Shown here: in pieces, positions 20,140-28,802 of the stretch
Layout of the letters: each line of letters begins with the position of its first letter
Numbering within the stretch: the first letter of the stretch is position 1
NCBI RefSeq assembly: GCF_026427715.1
Contig: NZ_CP107558.1
Span: 3,069,001 to 3,133,000 of the forward strand
DNA length: 64,000 nt
Reading direction: 5' to 3'
Origin: Methylocystis sp. MJC1
GTDB taxonomy: Bacteria; Pseudomonadota; Alphaproteobacteria; Rhizobiales; Beijerinckiaceae
Notes under the pieces: model-generated
Told to the model about the DNA's origin: nothing
What the model saw: the letters and a program-made list of their open reading frames with translations, nothing else
Databases searched by the model: none
Program-made: the position numbers and the translations under genes

Positions 20140-21015
20140 TCACGCTCTCCCGGATTGCCCAAGCTCCGCGCCCGTCGTCGGGTCGGTCGCGGGGTTCGAC
20201 ATGGTCCGCGCCGCAAAGCTCGACAAGTCGCTGCGCTCTGAGCTCGTCAGGCCGACGCTCGCATCGCCCTCGCCGCCGTCGACCGGAATGGCGCCGATGA
20301 CGTCATCCATGCGCCGCCAATGCTCGCCCGAGTTCCACGGGCCTGTCGTATCGCCCTCGCCTTGCGAGGTATTGACGTAAAGGTCGGCGTATTCGGGAAT
20401 GCCCTGCAGCTTGCCGGGCGGGAAATTTCCTTCGATCGAATAGAGCGCCTTCTCGAAAGATTTCTGATGGGAGATTTCGCGCGTCATCAGAAAGCCGAGC
20501 GCCTCCTTCACCCCAGCGTCATCGGTAACATTGATCAGCCGCTCATAGACGATCTTGGCGCGCGCCTCGGCCGCTATATTCGAGCGCAGATCGCAGGCGG
20601 GGTCGCCGACCGTGTCGATATAGGCGGCCGTCCATGGGACGCCGGAAGAATTGGTCAAGCCGGGTCCACCGCCGTAAAGAATCGCCTGGGTATGGCTATC
20701 CCCTCCCTGGGTCAGCGAGCGATAGAGATCCGCCTCCGACTGCGTCGCCTCCGCAAGCTCGCCTTTTACCCCCTTGTTCAGCATGGCGACGATGCTGCCG
20801 ATAACCTCGAGGTGGCTCATTTCTTCCGTGGCGATGTCAAGCAGCATGTCCTTGCGGCCGGCATCGTCCTCCGCAAGCGCCTGCGTGAAATAGCGCATGG
20901 CCGCGGCAAGCTCCCCCTGCGGGCCGCCGAACTGCTCGAGAATGAGGCTCGCCAGCACAGGATTAGGCTCCGAGACCCGAACCGTATATTGCAGCTTCTT
21001 ATTGTGGGTGAACAT
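20140..21015 (-). CDS. Manganese catalase
   Basis: Non-haem, dimanganese catalase that breaks down hydrogen peroxide; 291 residues, normal for the family. The metal-binding Glu/His motifs are in order: EQFGGPQGELAAAMRYF, ATEEMSHLE, AEARAKIVYERL and TREISHQKSFEKAL. The Pro/Gly-rich C-terminal tail is typical of the short form. Its stop lies 8 bp from the stop of the convergent membrane-protein gene. It is preceded by about 100 bp without a gene and then by glf on the same strand. Confidence 0.95.
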   Translation of the reverse strand: MFTHNKKLQYTVRVSEPNPVLASLILEQFGGPQGELAAAMRYFTQALAEDDAGRKDMLLDIATEEMSHLEVIGSIVAMLNKGVKGELAEATQSEADLYRSLTQGGDSHTQAILYGGGPGLTNSSGVPWTAAYIDTVGDPACDLRSNIAAEARAKIVYERLINVTDDAGVKEALGFLMTREISHQKSFEKALYSIEGNFPPGKLQGIPEYADLYVNTSQGEGDTTGPWNSGEHWRRMDDVIGAIPVDGGEGDASVGLTSSERSDLSSFAARTMSNPATDPTTGAELGQSGRA

Positions 21016-21117
21016 GGCCGTCTCCTGTTACAGGCGCTCCCGGCGAAACGCTTGTCGGCCAACCCGGTTCCCAATTCGAGGCGCGCGCGAGCGCGCCGGC
21101 GCGTCTCGCACGAGACG

Positions 21118-22257
21118 TCATTCCGCCGCGACGACGGTTGCCAGCGCGCGGCTTTTCGGCGGCGCAATCTCCACGCAAATTCGACGAAAAGTAGCGAGCG
21201 CCTGTCCGACAACCTGATCCATATTGTAGTAGCGGTATGTCGCGAGCCGCCCTACGAACCAGACATCCTTCTGCGCCAGCGCGAGTTTCTCGTATCTCTT
21301 GTAAAGCTCCATATTCTCCGCTCGCGGCACCGGATAATAGGGATCGCCGCCGTCGCACGGATATTCAAAGGTCACACTCGTCTTCTCGTGGCGCTGCCCC
21401 GTCAGATGCTTGTATTCGGTGATGCGCGTATAGGCTTCCGTTTGCGGATAGTTCACGACGGCCACCGGCTGGAGCCACGGCTGATCGAGCGTCACATGCT
21501 TGAACTGCAAGGATCGATAGGGCAGCTTGCCGAAACGGAACTTGAAAAACTCGTCGATCGGTCCCGTGAAGACGAGACGCCGGTAATTCACTTCGTTGCG
21601 TATCTCCTCGAAATCGGTCTGCAGCATCACCTTGATGTTCGGATGATCGAGCATGCTTTCGAACATGCGGGTGTATCCATCGGCAGGCATGTATTGGAAC
21701 GTGTCGGCGAAATAGCGATCGTCCCTGTTGACGCGGGTCGGAACGCGGGCGGTCACGGATTTGTCGAGCTGCGAGGGCTCCACGCCCCACTGCTTCTTTG
21801 TGTAGCCCCTGAAGAATTTCTCATAGAGTTCGCGTCCGACGGTGGCGACGACCACATCCTCGGACGTCTTGATTTGTTCCCTTTTCTCGGCGCGCGCTGC
21901 AAACCACGCCGCAAGTCCCTCGGAGTCGAGCGCGAGGCCGAAGAGCTTGTTGACCGTGTCCAGATTGATAGGAATGGGCAGAAGCATCCCATCGACTTTC
22001 GCCAGCACGCGGTGCTCATAAGGACGCCACCGCGTAAATTGGGAAAGGTAGCCAAAAATCGCTTCGGAGTTCGTGTGAAAAATATGCGGTCCATATTGAT
22101 GGATCAGAACGCCCGCTTCATCATGCCGATCATAGGCGTTTCCGCCGATGTGCGCCCGTTTGTCGATGATGAGAACCCTCTCTCCGCGTTGAGAGGCGAT
22201 GCGTTCGGCAAGAACGCTTCCGGCGAAGCCCGCGCCAACGATCAACCAATCAAACAC
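21118..22257 (-). CDS. glf: UDP-galactopyranose mutase
   Basis: Flavoenzyme that converts UDP-galactopyranose to UDP-galactofuranose for cell-surface glycans; 379 residues. The FAD motif VGAGFAGSVLAERIA is at residues 7-21. The family blocks QYGPHIFHTN, GYTKKQWG, TRVNRDDRYF and PVPRAENMELY are present, as is the C-terminal GRLATYRYYNMDQVVGQAL FAD contact. ATG 22257 overlaps the end of the upstream glycosyltransferase by 8 bp, so the two are translationally coupled. Confidence 0.96.
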   Translation of the reverse strand: MFDWLIVGAGFAGSVLAERIASQRGERVLIIDKRAHIGGNAYDRHDEAGVLIHQYGPHIFHTNSEAIFGYLSQFTRWRPYEHRVLAKVDGMLLPIPINLDTVNKLFGLALDSEGLAAWFAARAEKREQIKTSEDVVVATVGRELYEKFFRGYTKKQWGVEPSQLDKSVTARVPTRVNRDDRYFADTFQYMPADGYTRMFESMLDHPNIKVMLQTDFEEIRNEVNYRRLVFTGPIDEFFKFRFGKLPYRSLQFKHVTLDQPWLQPVAVVNYPQTEAYTRITEYKHLTGQRHEKTSVTFEYPCDGGDPYYPVPRAENMELYKRYEKLALAQKDVWFVGRLATYRYYNMDQVVGQALATFRRICVEIAPPKSRALATVVAAE

Positions 22258-23401
22258 GGCGCGCCTCCATGCCTCTGTGCGAGATCGAATTGAGATGCCG
22301 CGTCATCCCCGCCCATGTGCTGTCCCACGACATGCCGGAAAGTTGCGCGTCGACCGCTCTGAGCCAGGGCCCTTTCGGCCTGCGAAGCAAATATTCGGCG
22401 CGTTCGACAAACTGCTCGGCAGTCCGCGCAATTTCGACGAGACCTGCTCTCCCATAGGGTTCGACGACATCGGCGATCGGCGTCGACACGAGCGGGACGC
22501 CGGCTGCGAGAAACTCGGGAGTCTTGGTGGGGCTGATGAAACGCGTCGCCTCATTGATCGCGAAAGGCATGAAGCCAATGTCCCAACCCGCCAGGTAACG
22601 CGGCAGCGACTCGTAGCTTTTGCACCCGAGCCAATGGATGTTGGGCGCAAGTGGAAGCCGCAACGGATCGATCTTCGCCGTCGGCCCGACCATCACCAAT
22701 TGCCACTGTGGACGAAGCGCCGCAATGCGCGCGACGATATCGAGATCCATTCGCTCATCTATGACGCCGAAGAACCCCAGGCGCGGATGCGGAATAAGCG
22801 CCTGATCCTCGGGCGCGTCGCGCAGGGTTCTGGCCACGCGAAAATGCGCGACGTCGACGCTGCTGGGATAGACGTGGATGTTGGGATGCCTGTTGCGTTT
22901 CGCCTCGTAAAGAGAACGGCCGCCGACATAGACGACATCGCATTTTGCAAGCAGGCGACGCTCCCAATCGGCGATATCTCCCGGCGCGCCCGCAAAGGCG
23001 GAGAGTTCGTCCATATTGTCGTAAACGCAGCCGTCCGGTTCGAGTTCATCGGTAAAGCGAAGCGCCATGGGCGTGTAATACCAGGCGATCAAACGCTTCG
23101 GCTGGATCCGCGACAAGAGCCGCGCAAGGAGCAATTTCAATGTCTCGTTGGTCTCCGGCTCCGTCAGCCCGCGCGGCACGAGCGGCGTGACGACCGAGAC
23201 GTCGCAAGCTTCATCCGTCTCAATTCGCAAGACCGGCGGCCCGTCGAAAAACTCGGGCTCCTCGAAATACCAGGTACTGAATTCTTTCGCGGCGCGGCTC
23301 ATGAGATGTTGAGGACGTTGGAAGACGAAACGCCAACGCAAATGGGAAAAACATAAAAGATGGGATGAAGCGCTCGAAGTCTCAGGTACCGCACGCGCCA
23401 T
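22250..23401 (-). CDS. Glycosyltransferase (GT-B fold, family 1/4-like)
   Basis: 383 residues. The N-terminus (LLCFSHLRWRFVFQRPQHLM) is typical of a subgroup of GT-B enzymes found next to glf. The C-terminal nucleotide-sugar domain has LGFFGVIDERMD, the WLGCKSYESLPRYLAG block, and the acidic FISPTKTPEFLAAGVP motif that contacts the donor. It may transfer the galactofuranose made by Glf; this is inferred from the overlap. AAGGAG precedes the ATG at 23401. Confidence 0.88.
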   Translation of the reverse strand: MARAVPETSSASSHLLCFSHLRWRFVFQRPQHLMSRAAKEFSTWYFEEPEFFDGPPVLRIETDEACDVSVVTPLVPRGLTEPETNETLKLLLARLLSRIQPKRLIAWYYTPMALRFTDELEPDGCVYDNMDELSAFAGAPGDIADWERRLLAKCDVVYVGGRSLYEAKRNRHPNIHVYPSSVDVAHFRVARTLRDAPEDQALIPHPRLGFFGVIDERMDLDIVARIAALRPQWQLVMVGPTAKIDPLRLPLAPNIHWLGCKSYESLPRYLAGWDIGFMPFAINEATRFISPTKTPEFLAAGVPLVSTPIADVVEPYGRAGLVEIARTAEQFVERAEYLLRRPKGPWLRAVDAQLSGMSWDSTWAGMTRHLNSISHRGMEARRV

Positions 23402-23557
23402 TGGTGACTCCTTGTCAGCTTAGCTCCCGCCAGCATTGGCTTTGCACGGGCGTTGCTCTGCCGCCCTTGTCGAAACAGCTGGAAAACGCTTTTGTTCCAA
23501 GGGGCCGCATTGCTGCCAGGCAGCGCTGCGCGACTGCGCGGCGAGACAATGGGTTAC

Positions 23558-24424
23558 TCAATGTCGCGATTGGAAATATCGCATATCGCCTGTTGTGATG
23601 ACGCGGTCGTCGGAGAGAATTTCGTACGGTTCTACATCGCGCGCCGCCTGCAGCCGATCGTAAAGCGCGCCGAAATCCTGGTAGCATTGGTCGAGAAGCT
23701 GCTCGAAGCTCTCGATGACGAAATAGCTCTGCTGGTAATCGCTGATCACATATTTCGTCCGCATGATGCGGATGAGGTCGAAAGCAATGCGATTGGGCGA
23801 CGTGTCGGTGAGCGAGAAGATGGTCTCGCCCGGCGATGACAATATGCCGGCCCCGAAAATGCGCAGGCCGTCGCGAGAGCGAATGAGGCCAAACTCCACC
23901 GTATACCAATAGAGCCTTGCGAGATTATGCAATTGGCCTCTTTGCATCGCGCGCTGGCCGCCCTTGCCATAGGCTTCGAGAAAACGCGCATAGACAGGGT
24001 CGGCAAGCAGCGGGACATGGCCGAAGACATCATGAAAGACGTCGGGCTCGGAAAGGTAATCGAGTTCGCGCTCGGAACGGATGAAGGCGCCGGCGGGAAA
24101 GCGCCGATTGGCGAGGCAATCGAAAAAGACGTCGTCGGGGATAAGTCCCGCGACGGGCGCAATGCGCCAGCCTGTCAGGCGCGAGAGCCTGTCGCTCAGC
24201 ATCTCGAAATCCGGAATGCTATGTGACGGGAGCTTCAGTGTCTCTTTTGCTTCGAGGAAAGCGTCGCAGGCGCGGCCCGGCAGCAGCTTTTCCTGCCGCG
24301 CGACAAGACGGCTCCAGCGGTCGTGTTCTTCCCGTGTGTAAGAGCGCCATTCCTGTGGGATCGTCCAGCCGGTCTTTAACCCCGCCTCGGCGTAGCGATT
24401 ATGTGACTGTGACGCTTCGGCCAT
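23558..24424 (-). CDS. phhA: Phenylalanine 4-monooxygenase
   Basis: Iron- and pterin-dependent enzyme converting phenylalanine to tyrosine; 288 residues, the usual single-domain bacterial form without the regulatory ACT domain. The two iron-ligand His are in EPDVFHDVFGHVPLL and the Glu ligand is in YWYTVEFGLI. The frame opens at GTG 24439, but ATG 24424 has a GAGG six bases upstream and is preferred. The pterin recycling gene phhB is not adjacent. Confidence 0.95.
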   Translation of the reverse strand: MAEASQSHNRYAEAGLKTGWTIPQEWRSYTREEHDRWSRLVARQEKLLPGRACDAFLEAKETLKLPSHSIPDFEMLSDRLSRLTGWRIAPVAGLIPDDVFFDCLANRRFPAGAFIRSERELDYLSEPDVFHDVFGHVPLLADPVYARFLEAYGKGGQRAMQRGQLHNLARLYWYTVEFGLIRSRDGLRIFGAGILSSPGETIFSLTDTSPNRIAFDLIRIMRTKYVISDYQQSYFVIESFEQLLDQCYQDFGALYDRLQAARDVEPYEILSDDRVITTGDMRYFQSRH

Positions 24425-24571
24425 GGAAGACCTCGCCACCCCGGCGGACTTCTATCTATTATCTGGATATCTATGTCGGCGGCCGGCGGCGTGTAGCGAC
24501 GCGACAAGCCGTCGCGCGCGGCTCGAGCCGCTCAACAGCAAATGCTTAAAATAAAGAGAGAGGCAAAATGC

Positions 24572-24603
24572 GGAAGGCGCGGAAAAACAGTCCCGCGCCT
24601 TCC
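24572..24603 (-). terminator. Hairpin after the small Cys-rich gene
   Basis: An 11-bp perfect stem, GGAAGGCGCGG and CCGCGCCTTCC, lies just past the stop of the 24610 gene. On the minus strand it is followed by GCATTTTGCC, a weak T-run. Confidence 0.55.
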
Positions 24604-24609
24604 ACTCGG

Positions 24610-24876
24610 TCAACGCTTGCGCTTCTTGCCGCCAGCAGAAGCTTCGTGCTCCGACGCCGGCGCGACGAGGCCCAGTTCGGTTCGGCAAGCGGGGCTGATG
24701 CTCGCCGCGCTGGCGCGCAGGCATTTTTCGATCGCGATGGCATCCGGCACTTGGGCCTGGCAGAAACGGTAAGCGTCATCCTCACAGGCGGCGCGCTGGG
24801 CGGCGGTGCCGTCAGCCAGGGCCGGCGCGGCCACGAAGATCGCCAGCAAAGCCGAGAGCCGGATAAAAATGCGCAT
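24610..24876 (-). CDS. Small secreted Cys-rich protein, unknown function
   Basis: 88 residues. A signal peptide (IRLSALLAIFVAAPALA) leads to a mature domain with three or four regularly placed Cys: AACEDDAYRFC, then EKCLR, then SPACR. This resembles one unit of the Cys-rich repeat seen in Golgi apparatus protein 1-like domains (about CxxDaxrfC...C.....sxxC), known in many alphaproteobacterial periplasmic proteins. The tail is strongly basic (GGKKRKR). Function unknown. Confidence 0.7.
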   Translation of the reverse strand: MRIFIRLSALLAIFVAAPALADGTAAQRAACEDDAYRFCQAQVPDAIAIEKCLRASAASISPACRTELGLVAPASEHEASAGGKKRKR

Positions 24877-25016
24877 TCACACGTCCCTTCTCGATTGATT
24901 TGAGATTCCTGCGGAACTCAGCGCAGGCTGAGCGGATCATACGCGACCGGAAGCCCAGACGAAACCGCCTGGCGGCCATGATCGCCCGCGCCGGGCCGGA
25001 AAAACGTCCGTCCGGC

Positions 25017-25045
25017 AAAAAAAGAGCCGCTGGTCGGCCAGCGGC
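25017..25045 (-). terminator. Rho-independent terminator of the ParA operon
   Basis: On the minus strand a perfect 8-bp stem, GCCGCTGG and CCAGCGGC, is followed by TC and seven T. It lies about 125 bp past the last gene of the 26610-25172 group, whose transcripts it should end. Confidence 0.75.
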
Positions 25046-25171
25046 CCAAGTTCAGGGAGGAAATGCCCAAGGAGAGCACGCCTACGATTGCACGCGCAGG
25101 CTATGGCAAAACTGTGTTCGGCAGGACGCGGGAGCCAAAAAAGCTGTGCTGTTGCCGACTTACCACAACGG

Positions 25172-25402
25172 TCAGCGGGGCTTGCTGCCCTCGAAGGTGC
25201 GCAGCTCGGCCGTAGAGGGCGCCTTGATGCTGGAGTTGAGCTTGCGCAGCATCGTCAAGCACAGTTCCTTCACCGCTTCGTCCTGTACCGTGTCGGTCAA
25301 ACGCGCAACATGGTAGAAGGCCATCGCCCGCTGGGACACGAGATCCTCATAGCTGAAGGGGTCGGACAGGCCGTCCATATCGTCGTGGGTATTGTCAGTC
25401 AT
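25172..25402 (-). CDS. Small hypothetical protein
   Basis: 76 residues with no recognised domain. The sequence is acidic at the N-terminus (MTDNTHDDMDGL) and then helical and leucine-rich (VARLTDTVQDEAVKELCLTM). ATG 25402 has a GGAAGGG ribosome site seven bases upstream; the frame continues to 25429 without one. It is probably the last gene of the ParA group and is followed by a strong terminator. Confidence 0.6.
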   Translation of the reverse strand: MTDNTHDDMDGLSDPFSYEDLVSQRAMAFYHVARLTDTVQDEAVKELCLTMLRKLNSSIKAPSTAELRTFEGSKPR

Positions 25403-25450
25403 TGAACCCTTCCGATTGTTTGCCACCATATTGGGATCGGCAGCGACAAA

Positions 25451-25705
25451 TTAAAGGGGATTTGCCGCCTTGGGGCTGTCCAGCGCCCCGTACTCTGCCT
25501 GACGCGCCTCCTGATGTGGACTCAGGGCATAAAGAACATATGACCCCAGCGAGACCACGGTCGCGGCGACAATCACTCCGGCAAGGCTTTGCCTGGCGCG
25601 AATCGAGGTCCGCCCCGCCTGACTGGCCAGGGCGAATAGGCCGACAAGGCCAATAAAGGCGCTGAGCACGGCAGTAAGATACAGCGTCTCGACTGCGACG
25701 ACCAT
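25451..25705 (-). CDS. Small membrane protein, two predicted helices
   Basis: 84 residues with two hydrophobic segments: LYLTAVLSAFIGLVGLFALA and LAGVIVAATVVSLGSYVLYA. ATG 25705 follows GGAGGAAA, so it is chosen over upstream Met codons at up to 25810, which overlap the ParA gene. Unknown family. It sits between the ParA gene and the small acidic protein in the same direction, a likely operon. Confidence 0.65.
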   Translation of the reverse strand: MVVAVETLYLTAVLSAFIGLVGLFALASQAGRTSIRARQSLAGVIVAATVVSLGSYVLYALSPHQEARQAEYGALDSPKAANPL

Positions 25706-25806
25706 TGCTTTCCTCCGCCTGATCATGGGCCAAGCTGGCCGAAATGGCGCGGGCGCCAACAGGCTCCTAACGCCGGCTTCCATCAGAAGGTTCGAGCGGC
25801 GAATCA

Positions 25807-26610
25807 TCAAGAATGCCCACGCCGCTCGGCAGCGTCCTTGGACGGCGTTTTTTCGGCCGGCCTCGCCAGATTGGCCGGCAGAAGCGCGTTGAGGAAGCTG
25901 GCGTAAAGGTCATGCGCCTTGATCGCCTGATCGAAGAAGCTCCGGTATGGGAGCAGGGAAGCCTGCGTCTCGGACGCCAATTTAGCCTTTTCCTCGAGCC
26001 GCCTGCGCAGCGACGTCCAGAGGCGGCGCATCTCGCGCGCGGGGGCGCCATCGGGATTGAGCTCGCCGACCCCGAGGCCGAGGCGGATGGCGTCCTGATA
26101 ATCGACGCGGGTGGAGACAAGCGGCGCCAGCAGGGCGCCGAGCTCCTGCAAGGCCTGCACGCCGCGCTCGACGCGGACCCCTTGCTGGGCGGGCGGACAC
26201 TGGTTGAGAAGGAAAGCGTAGTCCTTGCCGCAGGATCGCACCTTGCCGAGGGTGGCTTCGCTCGCCCATATGTCGAGCGTGTTCGGCCGCGCGGGGATCA
26301 GGCAAAGATCCGCGGCTCGAATCGCCTCTTCGGAAGCCGCCAGATCGGACCCCGGCGTGTCGATAACCGCCAGCGTGACGCCCCGACTTTCGAGCGCCGC
26401 CAAGGCGGGCGCGAGCTTGCCCGGCGGGATATGCTCGACGGGAATATCGAGCGCCTTGCGCGCTTTCGACCATTTCACGAGCGACTGCAGGGGGTCGAGA
26501 TCGCAGATGAAAACACGCTCGCCGGCAAGATGGCCGGCGACAGCGACGTTGCTCGCCAGCGTGCTTTTCCCGGCCCCGCCCTTCTGCGTGACGAATGCGA
26601 TAATATGCAT
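25807..26610 (-). CDS. ParA family ATPase (orphan)
   Basis: 267 residues. The deviant Walker A KGGAGKST is at about 10-17, the A' segment is FICDLDPLQS, and Walker B lies in LAVIDTPGSD. This is the MinD/ParA fold, which positions DNA or protein cargo on the nucleoid. No parB or parS-like palindrome is seen nearby, so it is not a standard chromosome partition pair. The following genes encode small membrane and acidic proteins, which might be its cargo or anchors; that is inference. Confidence 0.85.
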   Translation of the reverse strand: MHIIAFVTQKGGAGKSTLASNVAVAGHLAGERVFICDLDPLQSLVKWSKARKALDIPVEHIPPGKLAPALAALESRGVTLAVIDTPGSDLAASEEAIRAADLCLIPARPNTLDIWASEATLGKVRSCGKDYAFLLNQCPPAQQGVRVERGVQALQELGALLAPLVSTRVDYQDAIRLGLGVGELNPDGAPAREMRRLWTSLRRRLEEKAKLASETQASLLPYRSFFDQAIKAHDLYASFLNALLPANLARPAEKTPSKDAAERRGHS

Positions 26611-26945
26611 GCTCTCGCCTGGTTTAGGGTCAAAACGCCGGGAACTGACGCGCCACGCATGGAGTCGCCGGAATCAAAAAATGGCGGCCCAAAGCTCCCA
26701 TGCCGGGGAAGCATAGCAAAAGATACAATCGGAGATGGCTTTGTTGAAAGCAAATTTGCTGGTCAAGCCGCCAAAATAGAGAGCGAGCGTAACCTATGGC
26801 GAAAGAGCGATATGCCCGATTTAGCCCGCGTGAGAACGCGCGCCAAAGCCGCCGCCAGCGTCTTTTGTCTTCGAGCAGTAACATTCCTATGTTTTTTCCG
26901 GGGCCGCTATCCGATCGCATTTGCCTGTGAGACAGGAGCGCTGCA
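26611..26945. other. 335-bp gap, no gene recognised
   Basis: Divergent spacer between the ParA gene (minus) and the DUF6894-like gene (plus), so it should hold both promoters. Several frames are open on both strands but none has a ribosome site or recognisable product. No strong palindrome is seen. Confidence 0.5.
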
Positions 26946-27287
26946 ATGGCGGATTTCGTTTTCGAGATCATCGAACGCGGTAAAGTCCGGCCCGAGACCA
27001 CGCTTCTCTCGCTCCCGGACGAACGCGCTTTATGGGGCGCGGTCGAGGCCCTGGCGCTCAAATTGGCGGGCTGGCAAGGCGCTTTCATCCGCGTCAAGAA
27101 CGCGCGCGGCGAGCCGCTGATCCGCGCGGGCGTCTCGACCGCACTTTCCTCCATCGAGAACTGCTGCGCCGAAGACTGCCCGCTAAAAAGAGAGCTAAAA
27201 CATTTCCGCGCCTCGGGCCGTCACAGCGCCGCGGAACCCGATCTCCTGGTCGATTGCAGCATGGCGCGTCCAAGGCTCGCGGCCTGA
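26946..27287 (+). CDS. DUF6894-like small protein
   Basis: 113 residues. The central block LPDERALWGAVEALALKLAG followed by IRVKNARGEPLIRAGVSTAL resembles the DUF6894 family, common in rhizobial genomes and of unknown function. The C-terminal half, Cys-rich (NCCAEDCPLKRE), is less typical. No signal peptide. It stands alone. Confidence 0.6.
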   Translation: MADFVFEIIERGKVRPETTLLSLPDERALWGAVEALALKLAGWQGAFIRVKNARGEPLIRAGVSTALSSIENCCAEDCPLKRELKHFRASGRHSAAEPDLLVDCSMARPRLAA

Positions 27288-27481
27288 GGGGCGGCTTCAC
27301 TCCAGAACCCCCAGCCAATCGCGCCGCTTTTGCGCTGGGTTCCCGTTCGCATCGCTGACGCGGCGCTGCCCCCTCTCGTGCACCGTGGGCCGGCGCGCCA
27401 TTAATCGTCGATAAACCCTCCCTCGTCAGGATCGCCGCAGGCTTGATGCTAACTGCGCTGCTGGTTCCTTAAGGTCCGAGG

Positions 27482-28771
27482 ATGTTTATGACCGGTCTGA
27501 TTGCGATCTCGGGGGATTGTTCTCGCGGGCCCGACGTTTCCATTGTGATGCCCTGCCTCGACGAAGCCAAGTCGCTTCCAACCTGCATCGTGAACGCCCG
27601 CCAAACGCTGGAGCGTATGCGCGCCGAGCTCGGCCTTTCCGGCGAGATCGTTGTCGCAGACAATGGCAGCACGGATGGCAGCCAGCTGATCGCGCGGGCG
27701 CTGGGCGCGCGCGTTGTCGATGTCGAGCGTCGCGGCTATGGCGCCGCCTTGATCGGCGGCATGCAGACGGCCAGCGGAACCTATCTCGTGATGGGCGATG
27801 CGGATGGATCGTATGATTTCACCGAATCGGTCGCCATGGTGCGCGCCCTTGTGCAAGGCGCAGATCTCTGCATGGGTTCGCGCTTCAAGGGCGGCATCGA
27901 AACCGGGGCCATGCCCTGGAAAAATCGCTACATCGGCAATCCCGCCCTTACCTTCATCCTCAATCTTTTCTTCGGCGCGAGAGTGGATGACGCGCACTGC
28001 GGCCTGCGCGCCTTGACGAAAGACTGTTTCGAGCGACTGGCGCTCGGCGGCTCGGGCATGGAGTTCGCCAGCGAGATGATCATCAAAGCGGCGCTCAAGC
28101 GGCAGAAGATAGCCGAAACGCCGGTGACCTTGCGATGCGATCTGCGCGAGCGCGCGCCGCATCTGCGTCCCTGGCGGGACGGCTGGCGGCATCTTCGCTT
28201 TCTGCTGATGCTGAGCCCGGCATGGGTCTTCGCCGCGCCAGCGGCCGTTGCGGCGGCACTGTCACTCGTCATCCTCGGCGTCGCCGGCTCGAACGCGCTT
28301 CTGGGATCGGCCAAAGAGTCGTTCTTCGGCAATTACTGGATCATCCTGGCTGGCGCGCTTCTCGGCCTCTCGCACGTCGCCACGCTTCTCGCGACCGCAG
28401 GCCACCTCTATGGGCGCCGACAAGGCTATCGCCGGCCCGCCCTCTGGGAGGCGCGCCTCGCCAAATGGGCGACGCTCGAAGCCATGCTTGTCTCGGGGGC
28501 CGGGGCGGTCGCCGCGGGTCTCGCCATTCTCCTCGGCGTGATCGGCTATTGGTCCGGGCATCACTTCGCGGCGATAGGCAATGTGTTACCCGCGGTCCTC
28601 GGAACAACGCTGATCGTTCTCGGGGCGCAAAACGCTTTGGGCGGGTTTCTGCTCGCGATCATTAACGGCAATGAAGCGAAATTTATCGATCTTTCGCAGC
28701 CTGGGCGGCGGCCGGAACAAGCGGGCCAGGAGCCGAACCAACCAAGACGCCTGGATCGCAAGGCGGGCTGA
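27482..28771 (+). CDS. GT2 glycosyltransferase with C-terminal membrane domain
   Basis: 429 residues. The N-terminal GT-A domain has VSIVMPCLDEAKSL, VVADNGSTDGS and the DXD-like MGDADGSYDF, the pattern of dolichol-phosphate-mannose synthase-like enzymes that load a sugar onto a lipid carrier. Four hydrophobic segments follow from about residue 250 to 405. It overlaps no neighbour but is followed after 31 bp by a polytopic membrane protein, suggesting a two-gene surface-glycan unit: the GT2 makes a lipid-linked sugar and the next protein may use it. Confidence 0.88.
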   Translation: MFMTGLIAISGDCSRGPDVSIVMPCLDEAKSLPTCIVNARQTLERMRAELGLSGEIVVADNGSTDGSQLIARALGARVVDVERRGYGAALIGGMQTASGTYLVMGDADGSYDFTESVAMVRALVQGADLCMGSRFKGGIETGAMPWKNRYIGNPALTFILNLFFGARVDDAHCGLRALTKDCFERLALGGSGMEFASEMIIKAALKRQKIAETPVTLRCDLRERAPHLRPWRDGWRHLRFLLMLSPAWVFAAPAAVAAALSLVILGVAGSNALLGSAKESFFGNYWIILAGALLGLSHVATLLATAGHLYGRRQGYRRPALWEARLAKWATLEAMLVSGAGAVAAGLAILLGVIGYWSGHHFAAIGNVLPAVLGTTLIVLGAQNALGGFLLAIINGNEAKFIDLSQPGRRPEQAGQEPNQPRRLDRKAG

Positions 28772-28802
28772 GCCGCGCACCTTTTCAGATTTGGTTTCCA
28801 CC

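Noticed and set aside
20320..22293. 657-codon frame on the plus strand across Mn-catalase and glf
   Set aside because: It spans two clear minus-strand genes and their gap; the translation is Arg-rich without motifs.
25063..25215. 50-codon Cys-rich frame after AGGGAGG
   Set aside because: The spacing to the ATG is only two bases, and it overlaps the end of the better supported minus-strand gene.
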